A DNA stretch of 15,283 nucleotides from DAOTWP01 sp034435675 (GTDB taxonomy: Bacteria > Chloroflexota > Anaerolineae > Aggregatilineales > Phototrophicaceae). Both the position numbers and the translations under genes were made by a program. The stretch is taken from positions 1-15,283 of the forward strand of contig DAOTWP010000298.1 in assembly GCA_034435675.1 (NCBI GenBank), in the 5' to 3' direction. This document shows positions 6,528 to 12,733 of the stretch, piece after piece. The notes beneath the pieces were generated by a model. It was not told the DNA's origin, ran no database searches, and was given only the letters and a program-made list of their open reading frames with translations. Numbering within the stretch: the stretch's first letter is position 1; each line of letters begins with the position of its first letter.

Positions 6528-7541
6528 ATGGGCATACTTGCAAACATCAGCGAACCCGTCCTGCAATTCATGCTGGTTGCCGCCATCCTGGGTTTAAGCA
6601 TCTACCTGAAGCTGTATACAGGCATGTTTTCGCTGGCAAATGCCGGGTTTATGTCCATCGGGGCGTATACAGGCGTCGTGTTGACGCAGTATGCCGGCGC
6701 GCCGCTGGGGGTCGCCATCATCGGGGGCATGCTTGCCGCCGGGGTGATTGCCCTGCCGATTGGTCTGCCAGTGCTGCGGTTGCGCGATCTGTATCTGGCG
6801 ATTGCGACGATTGGCTTCGGCGAGGTCGTGCGCATCATTTTCTTAAACTTTGACGACCTTGTGAGTTCGATTGTCGAGTTCAACAACCGGTTGCTGGGCG
6901 TGGTGACCATGCCGGTAGGGCTGATTGGGCGTGAAATCAATTTCATTGTTACGCACCCGGCGGATGTCACCTTTGAGATGCTCTATGGCGCACGCGGCAT
7001 CCGCAGCATCCCAAAACTGACCGAAACATGGCATCTGGTGCTGTTTCTGGTGCTGGTCAGCTACTTCATGCTGCGGCTGCATCGCTCGCGCTTTGGGCGA
7101 GCAATGGCGGCAATCAGGCAGGATGAGTCGGCTGCCGCCAATATGGGCGTCAATGTGGTGTATGTCAAAACTGTGGTGTTCATCATGAGCGCTATGCTGG
7201 CGGGCGCAGCCGGGGCATTTAATGGGCACCTGACACGCATTATCACGCCAGGGGCATACAACTTCGATCTGGCGGTGAGCATCCTTGCTTATGCGGTGCT
7301 GGGCGGCACTGCCACGTTTGTGGGACCTATAGTGGGCGGCATGGTGCTGCGCGGGCTGCCCGAACTGGCACGCGAATTCGCCCAGTATGCAGACCTGTTT
7401 AACGGCGTGGTGCTGCTGCTGGTGATCATTTTTCTGCCCGGCGGCATTATCAACCCGCGCGGTTGGCGGCGGCTGTGGCAGCGCCTGACCGCCGGCAAAC
7501 CGCCCGATGAAAAGCAGCAAAACGCGCAGGAAAGCGGATAA
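6528..7541 (+). CDS. livM: Branched-chain amino-acid-type ABC permease LivM
   Basis: Second membrane subunit of the HAAT importer. The 337-aa protein carries the LivM signature LYTGMFSLANAGFMSIGAYTGVVL (about 28-51), the DLYLAIATIGFGEVVRIIF element (around 87-105), the coupling loop SRFGRAMAAIRQDESAAANMGVNV, and the closing SILAYAVLGGTATFVGPIVGG block. LivM proteins are usually 300-420 aa, so it is full length. The C terminus has a hydrophilic Lys/Gln-rich tail that ends just before livG. A weak AGG lies 5-7 nt upstream of the ATG. The 12-bp gap from livH and 4-bp gap to livG support one transcript. Confidence 0.92.
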   Translation: MGILANISEPVLQFMLVAAILGLSIYLKLYTGMFSLANAGFMSIGAYTGVVLTQYAGAPLGVAIIGGMLAAGVIALPIGLPVLRLRDLYLAIATIGFGEVVRIIFLNFDDLVSSIVEFNNRLLGVVTMPVGLIGREINFIVTHPADVTFEMLYGARGIRSIPKLTETWHLVLFLVLVSYFMLRLHRSRFGRAMAAIRQDESAAANMGVNVVYVKTVVFIMSAMLAGAAGAFNGHLTRIITPGAYNFDLAVSILAYAVLGGTATFVGPIVGGMVLRGLPELAREFAQYADLFNGVVLLLVIIFLPGGIINPRGWRRLWQRLTAGKPPDEKQQNAQESG

Positions 7542-7545
7542 TCGG

Positions 7546-8334
7546 ATGCTTGAGTTAGAACAGGTTTCACGCCAGTTTGGCGGGCTGCGTGCGTTGAACA
7601 ACGTTAACCTGCACGTCCCTGAAGGGCGTATTGTCGGTTTGATTGGACCCAACGGCGCGGGCAAAACCACCCTGATCAACTGCATCAGCGGGCTGGATCA
7701 CCCCACATCCGGCAGCATTCGCTTTCTGGGTAAATCCATCGAACACGCCCCACCCCATGTCATCACGCGGCTGGGGATCGCCCGCACCTACCAGAATATC
7801 CGGCTTTTTGGCGAAATGAGCGTGCTGGAAAACCTGCTGATCGGGCAGCATGTGCGCACCAGCGGTTCGGTGCTGGCGTCGGTGCTGTTTTTCGCTGCGC
7901 CGGGTTTCCGGCAGGAAGAGCAGCGCATGCGTGAACGGGCACAAACCCTGCTGGCGCGTTTTGGGCTGGCAGACCTGGTATCTGTCGAGGCAGGCACCCT
8001 GCCCTACGGCGACCAGCGGCGGCTGGAGATGGCACGCGCGCTGGCGAGTGAACCCCGCCTGATTCTGTTGGATGAACCGACTGCCGGGATGAACCCGATT
8101 GAAACCCAGCAGCTTGGCGAACAGATATTGCGCCTGCGCGACACCGGGCTGGCAGTGCTGGTGATTGAACACGATATGGCACTGATTCATCAGGTCTGTG
8201 ACGAAATCTACGTGCTGAATTTTGGGCAGATCATCGCGCACGGGCTGCCGCATGAAATCCGCGCCGACCCGGTGGTGATTGAGGCGTATCTGGGACGTGA
8301 AGACGATCTGGCGGCAGAGGACGACCACCTATGA
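7546..8334 (+). CDS. livG: Branched-chain amino-acid-type ABC ATPase LivG
   Basis: First ATPase of the HAAT importer. The 262-aa product has Walker A GPNGAGKTT (34-42), the LivG-type Q-loop YQNIRLFGEMSVLENLLIG (82-100), signature LPYGD (152-156, a form common in LivG in place of LSGGQ), Walker B LILLDEP (172-178) and H-loop His209. An earlier in-frame ATG at 7507 lies inside livM and would add 13 charged residues not found in the family; the ATG at 7546, 4 bp after the livM stop, gives the usual N terminus MLELEQVSRQFGG. The stop overlaps the livF start (ATGA). Confidence 0.93.
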   Translation: MLELEQVSRQFGGLRALNNVNLHVPEGRIVGLIGPNGAGKTTLINCISGLDHPTSGSIRFLGKSIEHAPPHVITRLGIARTYQNIRLFGEMSVLENLLIGQHVRTSGSVLASVLFFAAPGFRQEEQRMRERAQTLLARFGLADLVSVEAGTLPYGDQRRLEMARALASEPRLILLDEPTAGMNPIETQQLGEQILRLRDTGLAVLVIEHDMALIHQVCDEIYVLNFGQIIAHGLPHEIRADPVVIEAYLGREDDLAAEDDHL

Positions 8335-9053
8335 CGGCACTGCTGGAAGTCCGCAATCTGCACACCGCCTATGGCGCAATCAAAGCGCTGCGCGGCATCT
8401 CGTTCAGTGTCGAAGATGGGCAGGTGGTGACGTTAATCGGCGCGAACGGGGCAGGCAAAAGCACGACGCTGAACACCATCAGCGGCTTGCTGAAACCGTC
8501 GCAGGGGCAAATTCGCTTTAAAGGGCGGGAGATTACTGGCTGGCGCAGCCCACGGATTGCCGCCGCAGGGTTGGTGCAAGTGCCAGAAGGCAGACAGATA
8601 ATTGCGCCGATGACCGTGCTGGAAAACCTGCAAATGGGCGCGTACCAGCGCCGTGACGGCAGTGGCATCGAACAGGATTTGGAAGCCATTTTTGACCGCT
8701 TCCCGCGCCTGAAGGAACGGCGGCACCAGAAAGCCGGTTCGCTGAGCGGCGGGGAACAGCAGATGCTGGCAGTAGGGCGCGCGCTGCTGATGCGTCCGGC
8801 GCTGCTGATGCTGGACGAGCCGAGCATGGGGCTGGCGCCACTGCTGGTCAATGCCGTGTTCGACCTGATCGCCGAAATCAAACAACAGGGCATCCCGATT
8901 CTGCTCGTGGAACAAAATGCGCGCAAAGCACTGCAAATCGCGGATTATGCCTGTGTGCTGGAACGGGGCGAAATTGCTCATGCCGATAGCGCCGCCGCAC
9001 TGCGCGAAGACCCCAGCATCATCGCCGCCTATCTGGGTGAAGTGCGCCGCTGA
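8331..9053 (+). CDS. livF: Branched-chain amino-acid-type ABC ATPase LivF
   Basis: Second ATPase of the HAAT importer, acting as a heterodimer with LivG. The 240-aa protein shows Walker A GANGAGKST (37-45), the LivF-specific VPEGRQIIAPMTVLENL (84-100), signature LSGGE (138-142), and Walker B LLMLDEP (158-164) followed by SMGLAP. The H-loop position is LLVEQN, where glutamine replaces histidine, as is normal in LivF. The 4-bp overlap with livG indicates coupled translation. It is the last gene of the operon: a short stem-loop and a new promoter follow. The set of two ATPases and two permeases rules out single-permease families. Confidence 0.93.
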   Translation: MTALLEVRNLHTAYGAIKALRGISFSVEDGQVVTLIGANGAGKSTTLNTISGLLKPSQGQIRFKGREITGWRSPRIAAAGLVQVPEGRQIIAPMTVLENLQMGAYQRRDGSGIEQDLEAIFDRFPRLKERRHQKAGSLSGGEQQMLAVGRALLMRPALLMLDEPSMGLAPLLVNAVFDLIAEIKQQGIPILLVEQNARKALQIADYACVLERGEIAHADSAAALREDPSIIAAYLGEVRR

Positions 9054-9072
9054 CCTGTGCCGGTGCCATTGA

Positions 9073-9088
9073 TTCCCGCCGTCGGGAA
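9073..9088 (+). other. Short stem-loop downstream of livF
   Basis: TTCCCG and CGGGAA form a perfect 6-bp stem with a CCGT loop, 20 nt after the livF stop and 40 nt before the next promoter. It could end the liv transcript, but no T-tract follows (GGCGAAACCC), so Rho-independent termination is doubtful. Confidence 0.35.
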
Positions 9089-9127
9089 GGCGAAACCCAC
9101 CAATCGCTAATGAATTCCTGCAAAATG

Positions 9128-9156
9128 TTGACAAATTATTCGTCTCGCGTTATAGT
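9128..9156 (+). promoter_or_regulatory. Strong sigma-70 promoter of the sugar module
   Basis: TTGACA (6 of 6) at 9128-9133, exactly 17 bp, then TATAGT (5 of 6) at 9151-9156, in an AT-rich patch. Transcription should start near 9163, about 60 nt before the sugar ATPase start. This is the best promoter in the window. The -10 is overlapped by no operator, but one lies directly after the predicted start site. Confidence 0.8.
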
Positions 9157-9167
9157 GAGGTCATACA

Positions 9168-9181
9168 AGAAAACGATTACA
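9168..9181 (+). promoter_or_regulatory. LacI-family operator (CG-centred)
   Basis: AGAAAACGATTACA matches the CcpA/LacI-family operator pattern TGNAANCGNTNNCA at all fixed positions but the first. The central CG is what the family's hinge-helix leucine intercalates. It lies about 5-18 nt downstream of the predicted transcription start, where a bound repressor would block transcription. The LacI-family gene two genes into this operon is the likely binder, so autoregulation is expected. Confidence 0.6.
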
Positions 9182-9223
9182 TACCACTTTTTTTCGCAAA
9201 TTGGTGACTTGTGGAGGGTGTGC

Positions 9224-10024
9224 ATGATGTCTCAACCAAACGCCCCATCCGATTCAACCCCGGATACCCCCCTCTTGCGCATTGACCAAATCACCAAGGC
9301 ATTCGGGGCGGTACAGGCACTCAAGGGCATCAGCTTTGATGTGCAGCACGGCGAGATTGTTGCCCTCGTCGGTGACAACGGAGCAGGCAAATCCACACTC
9401 GTCAAAATTATCTCCGGGCTTTACCGCGCAACCAGTGGGCAGTTCTGGCTGAATGGGCAGGTATGCCACTTTGACAGTCCATCTGACGCGCTGAACGCGG
9501 GGATCGAAACGGTTTATCAACATCTGGCGCTGATTGAACAACTGGATGTTGCCGATAACGTTTATCTGGGGCGCGAAGAAACACGCGGTGGGCGAATCGG
9601 GCGCTTTCTGGGCATCCTCAACCGGCAGTACATGCGCGAAGAAACAGGCAAGGCGCTCGGTCAACTGCACATCAAGATCCCGGCGCCAACGCTGGCGGTG
9701 AAAATGATGAGCGGCGGTCAGCGGCAGGCGGTGGCAATTGGGCGCGCGGTGACATGGGGACGTGAACTGCTAATTCTGGACGAACCAACAGCAGCACTGG
9801 GCGTGGAAGAAACTGAACAGGTACTCCAAATGATTGAGCACCTGCGCGATAGCAAACAGATCGGGTTTCTGATTATCAGCCACAACATGCAGGATGTTTA
9901 TCGGATTGCTGACCGCATTGAGGTACTGCGGCAGGGGCGACACGTTGCTACGCTGAACAAGACGGAAACAACACCGCAGGAAATTGTTGCCTATATTACA
10001 GGGGCGAAAGAAAAGACATTATAG
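9224..10024 (+). CDS. Sugar ABC importer ATP-binding protein, single ABC domain
   Basis: Cytoplasmic ATPase of a CUT2/RbsA-type sugar importer, but with one nucleotide-binding domain (266 aa) where RbsA, XylG and MglA have two in about 500 aa; FrcA of the fructose importer is a known single-domain relative. All motifs are intact: Walker A GDNGAGKST (50-58), Q-loop Q99, signature MSGGQ (162-166), Walker B LLILDEP (182-188) and H-loop His220, so a homodimer can be fully active. The ATG at 9224 has GGAGGG 5 nt upstream; the ATG at 9227 is equally possible. The longer in-frame start at 9110 would lie upstream of the promoter and encodes non-conserved residues, so it is rejected. It is the first gene of the sugar module; the repressor gene follows after 63 bp with a stem-loop. 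Confidence 0.88.
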   Translation: MMSQPNAPSDSTPDTPLLRIDQITKAFGAVQALKGISFDVQHGEIVALVGDNGAGKSTLVKIISGLYRATSGQFWLNGQVCHFDSPSDALNAGIETVYQHLALIEQLDVADNVYLGREETRGGRIGRFLGILNRQYMREETGKALGQLHIKIPAPTLAVKMMSGGQRQAVAIGRAVTWGRELLILDEPTAALGVEETEQVLQMIEHLRDSKQIGFLIISHNMQDVYRIADRIEVLRQGRHVATLNKTETTPQEIVAYITGAKEKTL

Positions 10025-10030
10025 TAGAGA

Positions 10031-10055
10031 GATGCAGCCCACCTGTGGCTGTATC
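10031..10055 (+). terminator. Candidate attenuator or weak terminator after the ATPase gene
   Basis: GATGCAGCC and GGCTGTATC form a 9-bp stem (one wobble) around a 7-nt loop, then CGATAAATATTTTCTT, a moderately U-rich tail that starts several bases late. It could partly stop transcription between the ATPase and repressor genes and so keep repressor levels low. Confidence 0.4.
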
Positions 10056-10087
10056 CGATAAATATTTTCTTACGGGGTAGCAATCTT

Positions 10088-11110
10088 ATGGCAACGATGA
10101 AAGAAGTTGCAGATTTCGCGGGCGTCTCAGTAGCCACAGTGTCGCGTGTGCTAAACAATACCGGCTACGTCAGCAATGACCTGCGCGAACGGGTTCAAAA
10201 AGCGATCCAGGAGCTGAATTACCAACCCAGTGCGCTGGCGCGCAGTTTGCGCCGCCAGATTACGCAAACGGTGGGGTTGTTGATACCGCAGCTAAATCAC
10301 CCCTTTTTCAGTGCGCTGGCGTATGCCATTGAACAAACCCTGTTCGCACAGGGGCATCATACGTTGATTTGCAGCGCCGAAGAAAGCCACGCAAAAGAAG
10401 ATGCTTACATCAACATGTTTTTGAGCCGCCGTGTTGACGGGGTGATTCTGGTGCCCACCGGACACAGCGTTCACAGTGTGGCGCATTTGCTGGAACAGCG
10501 TGTGCCGGTGGTGCTGGTGGACCGTGACCTGCCCAGGCTGAGCAGTATTCATCGCGTCCTGTGCAACAACTATCAGGGTGCCTATGAAGCGCTGCGTTAC
10601 CTGCATGGGCTGGGTCACCGGCGCATCGGTTTTGTCTCCACTCCGCAGCACAGCGCCGCCGTCGTTGAGCGCTGGAAAGGCATCCGGCAGGCGGTCACCG
10701 ATTTCAATATTCACACGCCGCCGAACCTGATTGTTTTCGCTACAGAAGAGCAGGAAAGCGCCGGTCAGTTCCAGATTGGCTATCAGATTGGCAAAAAGCT
10801 GCTGGCACAGAGTCCCGCACCCACAGCGATCTTTGCCCTCACCGACGTGATGGCAATTGGGGTGATCCACGCCGCTTCAGAAATGGGACTGCGCCTGCCA
10901 GAAGAATTGTCCGTGGTCGGTTTCGATAATATTGATCTCGCCGCTTTCAGCATGCCCGAGCTGACTACTGTCGCCCAGCCGGTTTACGAAATGGGCACTG
11001 CCGCGTCCGAAATCTTGCTGCGGCAAATGCATCATGAAGCCGCAGTCCCGGAAAGTGTGGTGCTCGAAACGCACCTGATTATTCGCAAATCAACCACCGT
11101 GCCGAGGTAA
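10088..11110 (+). CDS. LacI-family transcriptional regulator of the sugar module
   Basis: Sugar-responsive DNA-binding repressor, 340 aa, normal family length. The N terminus is a LacI helix-turn-helix (MKEVADFAGVSVATVSRVLN, about 4-23), with V15, A16 and R20 at the base-reading positions, followed by a hinge helix (SALARSLRR, 48-56) whose Leu54 would insert at a central CpG. The rest is a periplasmic-binding-protein-like effector and dimer domain beginning TVGLLIPQLNHPFFSAL and ending with the DVMAIGVIHAASEMGLRLPEELSVVGFDN region. It lies inside the operon, after the ATPase and 2 bp before the permease, so it is co-transcribed with its probable targets. The CG-centred operator at 9168-9181 fits its helix. 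The effector is probably the transported pentose or its kinase product; this is inferred from context. Confidence 0.92.
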   Translation: MATMKEVADFAGVSVATVSRVLNNTGYVSNDLRERVQKAIQELNYQPSALARSLRRQITQTVGLLIPQLNHPFFSALAYAIEQTLFAQGHHTLICSAEESHAKEDAYINMFLSRRVDGVILVPTGHSVHSVAHLLEQRVPVVLVDRDLPRLSSIHRVLCNNYQGAYEALRYLHGLGHRRIGFVSTPQHSAAVVERWKGIRQAVTDFNIHTPPNLIVFATEEQESAGQFQIGYQIGKKLLAQSPAPTAIFALTDVMAIGVIHAASEMGLRLPEELSVVGFDNIDLAAFSMPELTTVAQPVYEMGTAASEILLRQMHHEAAVPESVVLETHLIIRKSTTVPR

Positions 11111-11112
11111 TC

Positions 11113-12546
11113 ATGCGGACCTCTAACCTCAACAGCAGCATACCCAACCGCCCCGCTGGCGCACGCCGGTTGGATGCCGCGCAGCTTATTTCGCGTTATG
11201 GCATTGTGCTGGTGCTGCTGGTCATGATTCTGGTGCTGTCGGTTATGACACCGCTGGTTCGCGGACGCCAGCTCTTTCTGGATTTCAACAATTTGATTCT
11301 GGTGGCGCAGCAGGCGTCAATCAATATGATTCTGGCGCTGGGCATGACATTTGTCATCACCAGTGCCGGTATTGATCTGTCGGTGGGGTCAATTCTGGCG
11401 TTCAGCGGCGTGATTGCCGCGCTGATGATGCGCGATATTGATCAAGTCGTTGCAGGTGGTGCCATCATCGCCGGGAATGTGGGCATGGTGGTTGGAGTCC
11501 TCACGGCGCTGCTTGTGGCGCTGGCACTGCGGCGCAGTCGCGTGCGCCACCGGGTTACCATTCCGGTAATGCTGCTGGCAGGTATCCTCAGCGGTGTGGT
11601 TTTTGGCGTGCTGCTTGCCCCACAGGCGCAAGTGCTGTACGTCAGTCTGGTACTGGCACGGACGCTGGGCGCACTGCTGGGCGCGGCTGCCGGAGTGCTG
11701 GCACTGCTGCTGCTGCGTAAGCGCGTAACCGGCAAACCCGCCTTGTACGCGCTGGTTATGGGCGTGGGTATCTTCACAGGTGTTGTTCTGGGGGCTGCCC
11801 TGGAACCGCTTGTATTGCGCCCACAGGTCGTGCCCTTTATCGGCTTTGGCATGGCGCTGTTGGTCGGCACACTGTGCGGGCTGTTCAACGGTTTTCTTAT
11901 CACTCGCTTTAACCTGGCGCCGTTTATCGCCACGTTGGGGACGCTGGGGATTTTTCGCGGGCTGGCGCTGGTCATCAGCGGCGGGCTGTCGATCTTCGGC
12001 TTCGGTGGTGAGTATTTCCGGATTTTCTCCAGCCGCCTGAGCCTACAGGTCAATGCCGAAACCACCATTGGCATCCCGATTGAAATCTTTATCGCGCTGG
12101 GCTTCTGCGTGTTGTTCTGGTTTTTGCTCAACCGCACGCGCTTTGGCAAATACACCACGGCGATTGGTGGCAATCAGCAGACGGCTCGGTTGGCAGGCAT
12201 CAACGTCAAGCGCTACAAGCTGGGCATCTACGCGCTGTGCGGTTTCATGGCAGGTGTAGCGGGCGCGCTGCTGCTGGCGCGACTGCGTTCCGGCGACCCC
12301 ACCTATGCAACGGGTGACGAGCTGTATGCCATCGCTGCAGCCGTCATTGGCGGTACAAGCCTGATGGGCGGTGAGGGCGCGGTGATCGGCACGATCATTG
12401 GCGCGCTGATTATCAGCCTCGTGCGCAATGCGATGAATCTCTGGAATGTGCCCAGTTACTGGCAGGAAGTTGTCGTCGGCGCGGTGATTGTGCTGGCAGT
12501 GCTGCTGGATCAATGGCGCAAGCGCGGCGGGCAGCGCGAAGAATAA
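11113..12546 (+). CDS. Enlarged RbsC-type sugar ABC permease
   Basis: Membrane subunit of the CUT2-type sugar importer. Family signatures are clear: GMTFVITSAGIDLSVGSILAF (77-97), FNLAPFIATLGTLGIFRGLALV (266-287), the coupling region RTRFGKYTTAIGGNQQTARLAGINVKRYK (341-369), and GGTSLMGGEGAVIGTIIGALI near the C terminus. RbsC is about 320-340 aa and XylH about 390; this one is 477. The excess is a mostly hydrophobic segment at about 106-245, between the first signature and the FNGFLI element, holding several extra membrane spans. Within it, residues 128-178 and 190-240 look like an internal repeat (for example SGVVFG and TGVVLG, 62 residues apart). The start lies 2 bp after the repressor stop, with GAGG across that stop. 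The binding-protein gene follows after a 187-bp structured gap. Confidence 0.9.
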   Translation: MRTSNLNSSIPNRPAGARRLDAAQLISRYGIVLVLLVMILVLSVMTPLVRGRQLFLDFNNLILVAQQASINMILALGMTFVITSAGIDLSVGSILAFSGVIAALMMRDIDQVVAGGAIIAGNVGMVVGVLTALLVALALRRSRVRHRVTIPVMLLAGILSGVVFGVLLAPQAQVLYVSLVLARTLGALLGAAAGVLALLLLRKRVTGKPALYALVMGVGIFTGVVLGAALEPLVLRPQVVPFIGFGMALLVGTLCGLFNGFLITRFNLAPFIATLGTLGIFRGLALVISGGLSIFGFGGEYFRIFSSRLSLQVNAETTIGIPIEIFIALGFCVLFWFLLNRTRFGKYTTAIGGNQQTARLAGINVKRYKLGIYALCGFMAGVAGALLLARLRSGDPTYATGDELYAIAAAVIGGTSLMGGEGAVIGTIIGALIISLVRNAMNLWNVPSYWQEVVVGAVIVLAVLLDQWRKRGGQREE

Positions 12547-12559
12547 CGAACGGATGGAA

Positions 12560-12587
12560 CCGGCACAGCGCTAGAGGGCGGTGCCGG
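12560..12587 (+). other. Stem-loop between permease and binding-protein genes
   Basis: CCGGCAC and GTGCCGG form a perfect 7-bp outer stem; CGC and GCG continue it after a 2-nt bulge around a TAGAGG loop. It lies 14 nt after the permease stop and lacks a T-run. Likely an mRNA-processing or stabilising element. Confidence 0.5.
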
Positions 12588-12596
12588 ATATGCAGT

Positions 12597-12612
12597 GAAC
12601 ACATGAGTGTTC
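12597..12612. promoter_or_regulatory. Perfect inverted repeat in binding-protein leader
   Basis: GAACACATGAGTGTTC: 6-bp arms around ATGA. It may be a hairpin in the leader or a regulator site. CCAC-TCTG-GTGG (12623-12634) gives another small hairpin nearby. No regulator known. Confidence 0.3.
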
Positions 12613-12733
12613 GCCCCATCAACCACTCTGGTGGAAGTGCTAAAGGAGGGTCGTCCGGCAGCGAAACATGCTTCAGACAAACATCGGAGTTTCCACAATT
12701 AGTGTTCTTAGTCAGGTGTATGGAGGCAGGCAA

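Noticed and set aside
6843..7685. 280-aa open frame on the minus strand across livM and livG
   Set aside because: Runs antisense through two well-defined genes, rich in His, Gln and Arg, with no recognisable domain.
9110..9223. Upstream start for the sugar ATPase
   Set aside because: It lies upstream of the best promoter and its predicted transcription start, and encodes residues unlike the family; GGAGGG precedes 9224.
12662..12675. Second LacI-type operator (GAAACATGCTTC)
   Set aside because: Near-palindromic, but lacks the central CG of the main site and no promoter is visible nearby; too weak to list.
12668..12733. Upstream start for the sugar-binding protein
   Set aside because: Adds 22 residues ahead of a standard signal peptide and has no properly spaced ribosome site; the ATG at 12734 has GGAGG at 7 nt.
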